Assembly (NCBI RefSeq): GCF_047345415.1
Contig: NZ_JBLFEP010000002.1
Coordinates: 186,001 to 250,000, forward strand
Source: Maribacter_C sp947494565
GTDB lineage: Bacteria; Bacteroidota; Bacteroidia; Flavobacteriales; Flavobacteriaceae
Reading direction: 5' to 3'
DNA length: 64,000 bases
Part shown: one piece after another, positions 1 to 8,647 of the stretch
Numbering within the stretch: the first letter of the stretch is position 1
Layout: every line of letters begins with the position of its first letter
Position numbers and translations under genes: made by a program
Notes under the pieces: generated by a model
The model's database searches: none
What the model saw: only the letters and a program-made list of their open reading frames with translations
What the model was told of the DNA's origin: nothing

Positions 1-492
1 TTAATAGATGAAGACAAGGTCTTGGCCAAACGCTTTCTCAATAATGTTTCGGGTATTTATCGCCACGTACTACAAAACACCAGGGATCATTTGATACCGG
101 TGGCCGAAGAGTTTAAGGTGGTGAAACAGTATTTAGAGGTGCTCAAAGAACGATATGGTAATGGTCTTGTCATAAGCGACTCGGTAGTTGAAGAACATTT
201 ACAAGGTAAATATATTCCGCCCTTGGTACTGCAAGAGATCATTGAAAACGTGTTCAAGCATAACCAAATAAATGAACAGCACCCGATTTCGATTCAGTTT
301 CTTTCCAAGACAGGTTCCTTAAAGATACAGAATACGGTGCGGCCGAAACCGAAGCCCACTAGTCATAATACAGGTTTACAAAACGTCATTCGGCGCTATG
401 ATTTATTAACGGACGCCATAGTAGTCGTGGATGTTTCGGACAATCGATTTTCTGTCACCATACCTTTAATCGAACAGACATATGAGCACTAA
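1..492 (+). CDS. LytS/YehU-type sensor histidine kinase, C-terminal part (cut by window start)
   Basis: The frame is open from base 1, so the N-terminal sensor and membrane part lies outside the window. About 163 residues remain. They fit the end of a His_kinase (PF06580) domain and its ATPase: an N-box-like LQEIIENVFKHNQ near the middle, then TGLQNVIRRYDLL, the usual G-box-like helix of LytS-type kinases. Such kinases are membrane proteins that phosphorylate LytTR response regulators. The stop overlaps the start of the next gene by 11 bp, which suggests translational coupling with the LytTR regulator. The sensed signal cannot be inferred because the sensor part is missing. Confidence 0.88.
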   Translation, partial: LIDEDKVLAKRFLNNVSGIYRHVLQNTRDHLIPVAEEFKVVKQYLEVLKERYGNGLVISDSVVEEHLQGKYIPPLVLQEIIENVFKHNQINEQHPISIQFLSKTGSLKIQNTVRPKPKPTSHNTGLQNVIRRYDLLTDAIVVVDVSDNRFSVTIPLIEQTYEH

Positions 493-1258
493 AGTCTTAC
501 TCATAGAAGATGAGCCCAAAGCACAGCAGCACCTAAAAAACCTCATCCGGAATTCGGAGTTTCCCATGGCCATTTTAGCATGCCTCACCCATGTGAAGGA
601 GGCCGTCCGCTGGTTAAAAGAACACCCTAGGCCCGAGTTGATCATCATGGATATTCAATTATCGGACGGACTTTCCTTTGAGATTTTGGATGAGGTTCCT
701 GTTGACGTGCCGATAATTTTTACGACGGCTTATGATGAGTATGCGATACAGGCATTTAAAACCACGGGGATTGACTATCTGCTGAAGCCTGTAACCCAAG
801 ACAGTATGGATGTAGCCTTAAAAAAGTATGATCGCCTTTATCCAAATTCGAAAATCGATTGGTCCTTTAAGAATTTAGAGGCCTTGCAACAGTATCGCGT
901 AAACCAAGCTCCGGCCTACAGGAATCGTTTTTTATTGAAAGCCGGAAATGCCTTAGTTCCCGTCTTGACCAACCAGATCGCCTATTTTTTTCGTCAGGAA
1001 ATCGTTTTTGCCAAAACCGTGGATGGCAAGGTATTTCCTGTTGATTTTTCGTTGGGGCAGCTACAGTCGCAGTTAGACCCCAAGCAATTTGTACGGTTAA
1101 ATCGACAGCTTTTGGCCAATTTCTCCTCCATTGTCAAGTTGAGAAGTTCAAAACCCGGGCAATTCAGTATTGACTTGCAGCCGGCATATCATGAACAGGT
1201 ACAAATCAGCCAAGAACGATCCAGTTGGCTCAAGCGATTTTTAAGTGGGGAAAGTTAG
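482..1258 (+). CDS. LytTR-family response regulator
   Basis: 258 residues, cytoplasmic. Residues 1-120 form a receiver domain with acidic residues D10/E11, phosphoacceptor D57 in IIMDIQ, T82 and K102. Residues about 150-255 form a LytTR DNA-binding domain. It overlaps the upstream kinase gene, so the two form a two-component pair. It ends tail-to-tail with brnQ, with 4 bp overlap. LytTR proteins bind two 9-bp direct repeats about 21 bp apart; sites of that form lie at 2611-2659 upstream of brnQ and at 42854-42883, so brnQ is a plausible target. That link is inference. Confidence 0.93.
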   Translation: MSTKVLLIEDEPKAQQHLKNLIRNSEFPMAILACLTHVKEAVRWLKEHPRPELIIMDIQLSDGLSFEILDEVPVDVPIIFTTAYDEYAIQAFKTTGIDYLLKPVTQDSMDVALKKYDRLYPNSKIDWSFKNLEALQQYRVNQAPAYRNRFLLKAGNALVPVLTNQIAYFFRQEIVFAKTVDGKVFPVDFSLGQLQSQLDPKQFVRLNRQLLANFSSIVKLRSSKPGQFSIDLQPAYHEQVQISQERSSWLKRFLSGES

Positions 1259-2553
1259 TGTTTTACAGTGCTCCCTTTTGGTAGGGTATTCGAAAGCACA
1301 AATACGATGAAGGCCGGCAATACCCAACCCAAACTGAATTTACTAAAAGGTATGTAAGGTTGGAGGCCACTCGTCAATTCTCCAAGACCGATACTCCCTA
1401 GAAAATCAGGGATGCTAAAAATCATTGTGGTGACGACCACCGTTTTGAAGACCATGGGCGAAGCGTACTTCTCGGGTACCACATTCAAAAGGATAAGGAT
1501 AATGGTAATCGGATAAATAAACATCAGCGCGGGAATGGCGATAATGACAATAGAGTGAAAGTCGAGCTGCCCGATTAAAACCCCGATACAACAGGCCAAG
1601 ATTCCAGTGATGACATAGGCTTTTTGTGACTCTTTAAACAGCCCTTTAAAGTAGTCGGCCGTTCCGGTAACAATGCCCACCGCGGTTGTAAAACAGGCCA
1701 GGGCTATTAAAATACTGAGCACTTTGTTTCCGAATGCACCTAGGGATGTGATACTGATTCCGTGTAAAAGATTGGCACGTTGCATATCACCACTTAGGGT
1801 TTGATCGACTTCGATATCCGTCCCGAAAAATGAACCTACGGAAATCAAACCCGCGTAGATCAGTAGTAGGCCCAAACCGGCAATAAAACCTGATTTCCGA
1901 AGGATATCCTTTTTTGCTTCGAACGAATGGTGCCCTCTTAAATTCAATGAAATAATGACTACGGCACCAACTACTACGGCCCCAATGGCATCAAAAGTTT
2001 GGTACCCTTCCAATAAACCACTGACGACTGGAGCTTCAAATGTGGAGGGATTCATCACCCCGTCCGAGGAAAAGAGTCCTATACCAATGACCCCTAAGAG
2101 CATAATAACAATCAATGGCGTCAAGAACTTCCCTATAAAACTCAATATTTTTGAACGATTTAAAACGAAGAGCAAAACTAGGGCAAAATATACGCTGCTG
2201 GTCAATAAGGGACTGGTACCAAAATTGGGATGAATAGCGATTTCATGTGTAGCGGATGCCGTTCTCGGTGAGGGAATGGTCATCGAAATCAGGTAAACGA
2301 TAATGCAGTAAATGGTACTAAAGGTCGGAGAGACCTTCTTTCCAAAGTCGAACATCGTACCCTGTAAACGCGCATGCGCCAATATACCTAAAAGCGGAAT
2401 GAGCACGGCGGTAATCATAAAGCCCAAGGTTACCCACAACCAATCTTCTCCGGCATTGTACCCTAAGAGTGGTGGTAAGAGCAGATTGCCCGCTCCAAAG
2501 AACAAAGAGAATAGCGCAAAAGCGCTAACGAGGGTTTCCTTAGTGGTATTCAT
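1255..2553 (-). CDS. brnQ: Branched-chain amino acid transport system II carrier protein
   Basis: 432 residues with about 12 hydrophobic segments. The N-terminus contains SLFFGAGNLLLPPLLG, the hallmark of the LIVCS/BrnQ family, which takes up Leu/Ile/Val by cation symport through the inner membrane. Length is normal for the family. It converges on the LytTR regulator gene. Its upstream region holds a short inverted repeat (2567-2590) and three LytTR-like half-sites (2611-2659), so control by the neighbouring two-component system is plausible. Some LytTR pairs elsewhere control a transporter, for example BtsSR and the pyruvate transporter BtsT, but substrate and regulation here are inferred. 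Confidence 0.93.
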   Translation of the reverse strand: MNTTKETLVSAFALFSLFFGAGNLLLPPLLGYNAGEDWLWVTLGFMITAVLIPLLGILAHARLQGTMFDFGKKVSPTFSTIYCIIVYLISMTIPSPRTASATHEIAIHPNFGTSPLLTSSVYFALVLLFVLNRSKILSFIGKFLTPLIVIMLLGVIGIGLFSSDGVMNPSTFEAPVVSGLLEGYQTFDAIGAVVVGAVVIISLNLRGHHSFEAKKDILRKSGFIAGLGLLLIYAGLISVGSFFGTDIEVDQTLSGDMQRANLLHGISITSLGAFGNKVLSILIALACFTTAVGIVTGTADYFKGLFKESQKAYVITGILACCIGVLIGQLDFHSIVIIAIPALMFIYPITIILILLNVVPEKYASPMVFKTVVVTTMIFSIPDFLGSIGLGELTSGLQPYIPFSKFSLGWVLPAFIVFVLSNTLPKGSTVKH

Positions 2554-2566
2554 TCATGGGTTGTTG

Positions 2567-2590
2567 TTTCGGTTGGAAAGATAACCGAAA
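2567..2590. promoter_or_regulatory. Inverted repeat just upstream of brnQ
   Basis: TTTCGGTT, an 8-nt loop, then AACCGAAA: a perfect 8-bp inverted repeat starting 14 bp before the brnQ start codon. It could be an operator or a hairpin in the brnQ leader. Function unproven. Confidence 0.3.
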
Positions 2591-2610
2591 AATAAGCCAT
2601 GGACAATAGT

Positions 2611-2659
2611 GTATTTCATCGTATAAATGATACCGTTCATCGAATAAAATGCAGTTCAT
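2611..2659 (+). promoter_or_regulatory. LytTR-type operator: three direct half-sites
   Basis: GTATTTCAT (2611-2619), ACCGTTCAT (2632-2640) and GCAGTTCAT (2651-2659) are in direct orientation. The first two are 21 bp apart, the last two 19 bp. ACCGTTCAT fits the published LytTR consensus (W-M-M-GTT-N-R-K) exactly. The same 9-mer occurs twice, 21 bp apart, at 42854-42883 on the minus strand. The sites lie 58-106 bp upstream of brnQ, in reverse orientation relative to it, and 161 bp or more upstream of the small gene at 2820 in matching orientation. Which promoter they serve is open. Confidence 0.5.
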
Positions 2660-2751
2660 CGAAAATCCAGATGGAAACGACCATGACGCTCAATAAAAGA
2701 GAAGAGGAAGGCGTTCTAAGATGGTATTAGCAATCACTACGTGATGAACAA

Positions 2752-2781
2752 TTGACCCAAATTTTCCAAAATGTGTTTTTG
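2752..2781 (+). promoter_or_regulatory. Bacteroidota-type promoter for the small zinc-ribbon gene
   Basis: TTG at 2752-2754, a 19-bp spacer, then TGTTTTTG at 2774-2781. This matches the flavobacterial consensus TTG-N17..23-TAnnTTTG with one mismatch in the -7 element. It would give a leader of about 30 nt before the ATG at 2820. Confidence 0.45.
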
Positions 2782-2819
2782 GTCCCCAAATACCGGAAGC
2801 CATTTCAATACCTACAAAC

Positions 2820-3038
2820 ATGAAAAAAGTTTTTTGCAGCATTTTTGGACACCACTATTCGGTTTCAAAAAAAGTTACCCAACACATCAAAGAATACAAG
2901 TGCATTCACTGCGGTAAGGAAGTTACCACCGACGTGAGTGGAAACCTTTCCATTTTGACTCCTGAATTACAGGATATCAATAAAACCTTGGAAAATATAT
3001 ATCAAAAAAGACATAGGGCCGCTGAACAGGCGGCATAA
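2820..3038 (+). CDS. Small zinc-ribbon-like protein
   Basis: 72 residues with no signal peptide. CSIFGHH near the N-terminus is followed by a CIHCGKE knuckle at about residues 30-36; the cysteines and histidines could bind one zinc ion. The C-terminal half is a predicted helix rich in charged residues and ends in AAEQAA. It has its own likely promoter and stands alone, followed by a structured intergenic stretch and a strong terminator. Small CxxC proteins of this shape are common and mostly unnamed; no function is claimed. Confidence 0.7.
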   Translation: MKKVFCSIFGHHYSVSKKVTQHIKEYKCIHCGKEVTTDVSGNLSILTPELQDINKTLENIYQKRHRAAEQAA

Positions 3039-3113
3039 CCCTGAATCAAGTTCAGGACTTACTATGCTTTGGCACCTGAATTCGGAATTCGTAAGATTTT
3101 GAATTCGCAACGT

Positions 3114-3201
3114 ATTCCCGGAAATCAAGTTAGCTCCGCTACTCTTATCTGTCGTTCGCCCCACAACAGTTAGAAAGGATTGCGCTTGACCTTCCGGGAA
3201 T
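3114..3201. other. Long-range stem in the 3' region of the zinc-ribbon gene (possible structured RNA)
   Basis: ATTCCCGGAA (3114-3123) pairs perfectly with TTCCGGGAAT (3192-3201). The stem extends inward, after one unpaired base on each side, by TCAAG with CTTGA, enclosing roughly 55 nt. The closing strand runs into seven T residues. Just upstream, CCTGAA/TTCAGG forms a small hairpin (about 3041-3057) and GAATTC occurs three times (about 3077-3106). This could be the processed 3' end of the small mRNA, a small RNA, or a decayed repeat. It matches no RNA family I can recognise. Confidence 0.35.
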
Positions 3202-3207
3202 TTTTTT

Positions 3208-3240
3208 AAAGAAAACCGACCAATAAGGTCGGTTTTCTTT
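3208..3240 (+). terminator. Strong bidirectional-looking intrinsic terminator
   Basis: AAAGAAAACCGACC (3208-3221), a 5-nt loop, then its exact complement GGTCGGTTTTCTTT (3227-3240), followed by more T. It is a perfect 14-bp stem with an A-tract on one side and a T-tract on the other, between the small gene and the convergent permease gene. Confidence 0.8.
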
Positions 3241-3337
3241 TTGATGATGATTTCGCACGTATCATATGAACAGAATCACTTCGATCCCGGATATTCGAGC
3301 TCGGTTGATATGAAATTGAACAAACACTTTTTTAGGG

Positions 3338-5728
3338 CTATTCGCTGCGCAAGCTTTTGACCGGATCTACAAAAGCGGCTTTGAGCGCTTGAAAGCTAAC
3401 GGTCAATAAGGCAACCACCAAAGCGCCTACTACTGCCAAGCCAAAAACCCACCAAGAGATTTCTATTCGGTACTCATAGTTCTGCAACCATCGGTTCATA
3501 AAATGGTAGGCAACGGGTACCGCGATAAGGCAAGAAATCAATACGAGTACCACAAAATCTTTGGAGAGCAATTTCCATACACTGAGCACAGAAGCTCCAA
3601 GCACCTTTCGGACTCCTATTTCTTTGGTGCGTTGTTCCGCAACAAACGATGCAAGTCCGAATAGCCCCAAACAACAAATAAAAATAGCCAGAAAAGCGAA
3701 TATTCCCGAAAGGTGTCTTATTCGTTCTTCAGCCTTGAATTTTCCGGCGAAGGCCTCATCGACAAATTGGTATTGAAACGGAACATTCGGTACGTACTTC
3801 TGAAAAACCGTCTCAATTTGTGCGAGCGATTGGGTGATGCTTTTTGACGGCGATAGCCGAAGCTCGATCCAATTCGTATTGGTGTAGTCAATCAAGTAAA
3901 TCGCTTGTCTTACGGGTTCAAAAGGAGACTCGGTCACCATATTTTTAACGACGCCTATGACCTCATGTTCTTGACCCGCCCATCGAATCGTCTTGCCGAC
4001 AGGATTTTCCAACCCCATATACGCCACGGCCGCTTCGTTCAACACAAAGGCCGTTGAATCGGTAGCAAATTCCCTTGAAAAGCCCCGGCCTTTTATAAGC
4101 TCCCAGCCCACGGTCTTACCATAGTCATGAGAGACAAAGAACGTAATCATATTGGTGTCGAACTCAGGATCTTTGCCTTCCCAGTCAAATCCTCCCGTGC
4201 TGTTCCAGACTTCGGTCAACGGACTCGAGGATTCCGACATTTCGTCAACCACCCGCTCTTGAATTAGTGCCTCGCGAAGCAAGTTGTATTTGCCCTCATA
4301 ATCTTCAGTAGTTTTTTCGATCATGACCAATTGGCTTTTCTCATAGCCGACCGGACGGTCTTTTGAATGTTCGATTTGGTCTCGTATCACCAATGTTCCA
4401 ATGATAAGAACCAAAGAAATCGTGAATTGCCCTATCACTAAGACTTTGCGAAAAGAGAGGGCCGACCTGCCGGATTTGATGGTTCCCTTCAATACTTTTA
4501 CGGGTTTAAAGGAAGAGAGGTACAGTGCCGGATAACTTCCTGCCAAGACCGCTGTAATAAAGATTAAACCTAAACATATCAGCCAAAAGGCCAGGTTTGC
4601 TATGGGAAAGACAATCGCTTTGTCAGCCAATACATTGAAGTAAGGAATCAATGTTAAAACCAAACTTACCGCTACTAAGAAGGCAAAAAACGTTACCAAT
4701 ACCGATTCAATAAAAAATTGGACTATCAATTGATGCTTGCTTGAACCGACTGTTTTTCGGACACCTACTTCCTTTGCACGTTTCTCCGATTGGGCGGTCG
4801 ACAGGTTCATGAAGTTGATACAGGCCAATAGCAATACAAAAAGCCCTATGATTCCGAAAAGCCAAACATATTGCATGAGCCCGTCAGTCTGTACCCCGTT
4901 CTTCCAACTTGATTTTAGATGCCAGTCTTTCATGGGGTGTAGAAATAGCTCAGGGTTACTTCGTTTGCCAACTTCCGACAGATTATTGTAAATAATGGAT
5001 TTGATTTTATCGCTGACGACGCCCATCTCCGATTTTTCCGAAACCTGCACATAGAGTTGGTAAGAGTTATTGTCCCATAAGGTTCTATCACGAGCTTCTC
5101 GCACCCAATCCGTAGAAGAAACGTATAGTTTCCAAGGCGCAATGAATTGTAGCCCCCTAAATTCGGAATTGTAGGGAAGGTCATCAAATACCCCCGTGAC
5201 CAAAACGTTCAATGCGTTGTTGATCTGCATATGTTGCCCCACAGGTTCTGCATCACCAAAATATGCGTTGGCCGTAGCTTTCGAAATGACAATGGAATTG
5301 GGTTCGGCCAATCCATTTTCGGTTCCCCTTAGCATCTGTAACGAGAGCATTCGTAGAACATCAGCTTCCATATAAGCTCCATGTCGTGTACTGTTTTTTT
5401 CCCCGACCGAAAGAATATGATCTCCACGACCCGAACTCATCACGATATATTTGAAATCACTACCGTAGGTATTCCTCAGTTCGTCACCAATGGGATATGG
5501 TAGTATGGAACGCGTCCGCATATCTCCATTCGAGGTTTTGTGCACCATGACCTGGGCGATATCCTTATAGTTGTCGTGATCAGTATTAAAAGTGACTTCG
5601 TCGTAAATCCATAACCCTATCATCATCACCACTGCGATTCCAACGGCAAGTCCTCCGATATTGATAATCGAATAGCCTTTGTTCTTTTTGAGGTTTCGCC
5701 AAGCGATTTTTAGATGGTTTTTCAACAT
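3338..5728 (-). CDS. MacB/FtsX-type ABC transporter permease
   Basis: 796 residues from the chosen start MLKNHLKIAWRNLKKNKGYS; an upstream in-frame start would add 26 residues without family character. Order: N-terminal TM (about residues 20-45), a periplasmic MacB-like domain, three TM with an FtsX motif (EKRAKEVGVRKTVGSS), a further TM, a second periplasmic domain, then a second FtsX domain (EQRTKEIGVRKVLGAS) with three TM. This duplicated form is typical of Bacteroidota permeases that work with a separate ATPase on lipoproteins, peptides or envelope stress substrates. No ATPase gene is adjacent, so its partner is encoded elsewhere. Confidence 0.92.
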   Translation of the reverse strand: MLKNHLKIAWRNLKKNKGYSIINIGGLAVGIAVVMMIGLWIYDEVTFNTDHDNYKDIAQVMVHKTSNGDMRTRSILPYPIGDELRNTYGSDFKYIVMSSGRGDHILSVGEKNSTRHGAYMEADVLRMLSLQMLRGTENGLAEPNSIVISKATANAYFGDAEPVGQHMQINNALNVLVTGVFDDLPYNSEFRGLQFIAPWKLYVSSTDWVREARDRTLWDNNSYQLYVQVSEKSEMGVVSDKIKSIIYNNLSEVGKRSNPELFLHPMKDWHLKSSWKNGVQTDGLMQYVWLFGIIGLFVLLLACINFMNLSTAQSEKRAKEVGVRKTVGSSKHQLIVQFFIESVLVTFFAFLVAVSLVLTLIPYFNVLADKAIVFPIANLAFWLICLGLIFITAVLAGSYPALYLSSFKPVKVLKGTIKSGRSALSFRKVLVIGQFTISLVLIIGTLVIRDQIEHSKDRPVGYEKSQLVMIEKTTEDYEGKYNLLREALIQERVVDEMSESSSPLTEVWNSTGGFDWEGKDPEFDTNMITFFVSHDYGKTVGWELIKGRGFSREFATDSTAFVLNEAAVAYMGLENPVGKTIRWAGQEHEVIGVVKNMVTESPFEPVRQAIYLIDYTNTNWIELRLSPSKSITQSLAQIETVFQKYVPNVPFQYQFVDEAFAGKFKAEERIRHLSGIFAFLAIFICCLGLFGLASFVAEQRTKEIGVRKVLGASVLSVWKLLSKDFVVLVLISCLIAVPVAYHFMNRWLQNYEYRIEISWWVFGLAVVGALVVALLTVSFQALKAAFVDPVKSLRSE

Positions 5729-6156
5729 GGATACAACATTATGATTTACTCGTGGTTTGAGCGCTTCTTTAACTATTTCAGGTAAAGAAATTGAGACACC
5801 TCCCACATGGACAAGATGAGCCCTAAAATTATGCCAAGTATGTAAGCTGTTTTAAATCAATGTGTTAGTGTTATTTGGGATGAATTTCAGCGATGTAGTG
5901 TAAAGAAAATTTACAATTGATGTCCATTAATTATACACTGCCACCCTGGTTGAGATTACTTTTACTTGGATAATGAGTAGATCAACTACTTTCACATGCT
6001 ACACAAGAAAATGGATAGCGGCGAAATTCAATACGTAAAACTTACTTTTTTTGGTGGTTACATGAGTCGTCCGCAAATATGAATATCTTTAAAGTGATTT
6101 TAAGGTGAACCGAATAACCCTATTAAATAATTCTATTGAAGTTAGTAGTCGATTTT
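5729..6156. other. Divergent promoter region, 428 bp without a gene
   Basis: The gap lies between the permease gene and a divergent AraC regulator gene. It holds a perfect inverted repeat TGTAAA-GAAAA-TTTACA at 5899-5915, a likely regulator site, and a smaller one, AGTAG-ATCAA-CTACT, near 5970-5984. TATCTTTA at 6084-6091 resembles a -7 element for the AraC gene. No RNA gene was recognised. Confidence 0.4.
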
Positions 6157-7269
6157 ATGCTGATATTCGGAATCGTACTGAACGCGTTGGCATTATTCGG
6201 GCTACTAAGAGTCAAGAACAAAAAGCTGCCGCAATTGATCTTGATCGTCTTTTGGGCGTTTACCGTATTTGTTTTCCTTTACTTTTACGCAAGTTTACAT
6301 CAGCTTTATATCCTCAAGACCATCAGTTTTTGCCTTGAAAACGGAGTGCGCTTGTTTATTCCTCCGTTGGTGTATCTCTATATACAATCCATTTTTTACC
6401 CGAGAAAGAACCTGGTCCAGAAGAATTTCGGGCATTTTGTACCCTTTCTACTGTTCTTGATTCTCTACAACCTCCCTAAAGTCCTTGGTTTGAAGCTTTC
6501 GTATCTCAATTTTTCGGATCACTATCTCAACTGGGGACTCTTACAAGATCTCTTCGGAATCGTTTACTTTGGTCTAGCACTGAAAATCTATTATTCCCTG
6601 AAAAAAACAGTAGTCGACCATCATCAAGTGAACCTCACTACTCAAGACTTCTTCTGGTTAGAAAAATTTCTTTTTAGTTTTCTCATGGTGCTTCTAGTGG
6701 ATTTGATGATAACCCTTAATGAACTGATTTTTGGGTACAGCGTGTTTTGGGACGCCTATATCACTGTCTTTTTCTTGTTATGCGCTATGCTGTATATTGG
6801 ATATTACGGACTCACACAATCTACCGTGTTCCTGCCTTCGTTTTTAGCCCATGATACCGGCGTAGTATCGATAAAAAGAACGAAATCGGTCTACCTCAAC
6901 AAAAATGAAATTACCTACTTCAAGAATAAGTACAATGACCTGATGGAAACGGATCGTCTCTATTTGGAAAAGGACTTGAGTTTGACCGCACTGGCGCATA
7001 AGATGGAGATCTCGACGCGAAAGCTCTCGGCATTTTTCAACGAGGTTCTGGGGAGTTCCTTTAATGAGTCCATAAATCGTTATCGGGTTGAAGAGGCCAA
7101 AAGAAAACTAAGTGCGAATGCCCTTCAACAGTATACCATTGCCGGAATAGGGTTCTCTTGTGGGTTCAAATCAAAAAGTAGTTTTTACAGAATCTTCAAG
7201 AAGTTTACCGGTATTTCGCCTTTAGCCTATATTGAGAAGACATTGAAAGAGTCCCAAGACGAGCGATAG
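6157..7269 (+). CDS. Membrane-embedded AraC-family transcriptional regulator
   Basis: 370 residues from the ATG at 6157; a TTG seven codons upstream is also possible. The first about 225 residues carry six to seven hydrophobic segments, and the last about 110 residues form an AraC HTH domain: first helix-turn-helix around LSLTALAHKMEISTRKL, second around IAGIGFSCGFKSKSSF. The DNA-binding domain is thus tethered to the inner membrane. Ligand unknown. It is divergent from the permease gene. Two more regulators of this form follow at 18118 and 21281. Confidence 0.88.
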   Translation: MLIFGIVLNALALFGLLRVKNKKLPQLILIVFWAFTVFVFLYFYASLHQLYILKTISFCLENGVRLFIPPLVYLYIQSIFYPRKNLVQKNFGHFVPFLLFLILYNLPKVLGLKLSYLNFSDHYLNWGLLQDLFGIVYFGLALKIYYSLKKTVVDHHQVNLTTQDFFWLEKFLFSFLMVLLVDLMITLNELIFGYSVFWDAYITVFFLLCAMLYIGYYGLTQSTVFLPSFLAHDTGVVSIKRTKSVYLNKNEITYFKNKYNDLMETDRLYLEKDLSLTALAHKMEISTRKLSAFFNEVLGSSFNESINRYRVEEAKRKLSANALQQYTIAGIGFSCGFKSKSSFYRIFKKFTGISPLAYIEKTLKESQDER

Positions 7270-7401
7270 GACAAAAAAACGGACCAAAACGTGTCTTTCG
7301 ATCTTTTTAAACGCATCTTTAGCCTTCTAAAGCAATCGGAGATGCCCTTAAGTAAAATACTCCGGTACTCATGAACCGAACGAGATCCAAATAGTGACGT
7401 A

Positions 7402-8553
7402 TTGAGCATTGAATCAAAAATAGCTAAGCGAAATATAGGGATAGATATTTTCAGGGGAATCTGTATCCTCGCAGTCATTCTTCTGCATTTGAATATCCAT
7501 TTTGCCTTCACCAAGACCTTTTTGAAAGATGCCTTGCCCAAAAAATTGTTTACGCTTCTTTTCTGGAACGGATACAACGGTGTCGTGGTATTTTTTACCA
7601 TCTCGGGCTTCCTGATTACCTCTTCTATCATCAAGAAATGGGGCGGCTTATCACAACTAAGCCTCAAAGGATTCTATTGGTTGCGTTTCTCTAGAATCAT
7701 GCCGCTACTTGTATTCCTCCTGCTTGTATTATCCGTATTACACCTTGTGGGGATAGAAGGATTTGTGATCGATGTCTCAAAAACCTCATTGCCTAGGGCC
7801 ATCTTCGCCGTATTGACCTTTCATTTAAACTGGCTGGAAATACAGGTCGGTTATCTTCCGGCCAATTGGGACGTACTTTGGTCCATCTCGATTGAGGAAA
7901 GTTTCTATTTTGTATTTCCCTTGGTATGTCTCTTTTTAAAAAAGGAGTGGCAATTCGTTGGTGTTCTGATACTCTTACTCATTGTTTCGCCCTGGGCAAG
8001 AACAGCATTGTACCCTGATTCAGAATTGGGTTCCAAAAACCATTTCGCCTTTCTTGATGCCATCGCACTAGGCTGTATGACCGCTATTGTTGCCTATAGG
8101 GTTGTCATTCCGAAACTTTGGAACACCTATTTTCTATGTATGGGCTGGTCCCTGATCATATTGACCTTTGTCTTTAAAAGTTTCGTCTATAAATCCGGAT
8201 TAGTAGGATTGGGACTCGACATGACCCTGCAGTCGATTGGAGTTTCCCTAGTATTGCTATGGATGTTTGCATCCCATCGTTCAGGGAAACAAAGAAACAG
8301 AAACTTCTTGAAATGGCTAAGGCATATGGGTATCTATAGCTACGAGATTTATTTGACCCACATGTTCGTCATCATTTTCGGAGCGCAACTTTTCAAGCAT
8401 TTGAACTTGGGAGAACACTGGCTTGTGCCTTATTCGGTGCTCTTGATCGCGTTGTCTTATTGGATAGGAAAGGTAACCTTTACCTTTTTCTCGGAACCCG
8501 TGAACCAACGGTTACGAAAGTCATTTAACAGATTGAAACATGAAAAAAAGTAG
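7402..8553 (+). CDS. Acyltransferase family 3 membrane protein (OafA/YrhL-like)
   Basis: 383 residues with about ten TM segments. The N-terminus GIDIFRGICILAVILLHLN carries the family histidine, and SISIEESFYFVFP is the second conserved block. These enzymes O-acetylate sugars of the envelope, polysaccharides or small molecules, taking acyl groups across the inner membrane. The start is a TTG; no ATG exists near the conserved N-terminus. It overlaps the extended reading frame of the next gene. No polysaccharide genes lie nearby, so the acceptor is unknown. Confidence 0.9.
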   Translation: MSIESKIAKRNIGIDIFRGICILAVILLHLNIHFAFTKTFLKDALPKKLFTLLFWNGYNGVVVFFTISGFLITSSIIKKWGGLSQLSLKGFYWLRFSRIMPLLVFLLLVLSVLHLVGIEGFVIDVSKTSLPRAIFAVLTFHLNWLEIQVGYLPANWDVLWSISIEESFYFVFPLVCLFLKKEWQFVGVLILLLIVSPWARTALYPDSELGSKNHFAFLDAIALGCMTAIVAYRVVIPKLWNTYFLCMGWSLIILTFVFKSFVYKSGLVGLGLDMTLQSIGVSLVLLWMFASHRSGKQRNRNFLKWLRHMGIYSYEIYLTHMFVIIFGAQLFKHLNLGEHWLVPYSVLLIALSYWIGKVTFTFFSEPVNQRLRKSFNRLKHEKK

Positions 8554-8570
8554 TAACGGTTTGGGTCACC

Positions 8571-8586
8571 CTGCCGTATACGGCAG
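8571..8586. promoter_or_regulatory. Perfect 16-bp palindrome between acyltransferase and amidohydrolase genes
   Basis: CTGCCGTATACGGCAG is a perfect palindrome 62 bp upstream of the chosen amidohydrolase start. If translation began at 8540 it would be coding, but that N-terminal extension looks unlike a signal peptide. An operator or a hairpin is more likely. Confidence 0.35.
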
Positions 8587-8647
8587 ATTAAACTTAACAA
8601 TTGGCAAATTAGAATGGCCGCATTCCAAATTACGGTCTTCCTTCGCG

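Noticed and set aside
2611..2659. CRISPR-like or iteron origin repeat
   Set aside because: Only three half-sites with 21- and 19-bp periods; a regulator operator explains them better, and no replication gene is near.
3114..3240. Retron or group II intron RNA
   Set aside because: No reverse transcriptase gene or other needed part is near; only hairpins are seen.
7227..7667. Minus-strand frame of 146 codons over the AraC end and acyltransferase start
   Set aside because: Antisense of two well-supported genes, with no domain or promoter.
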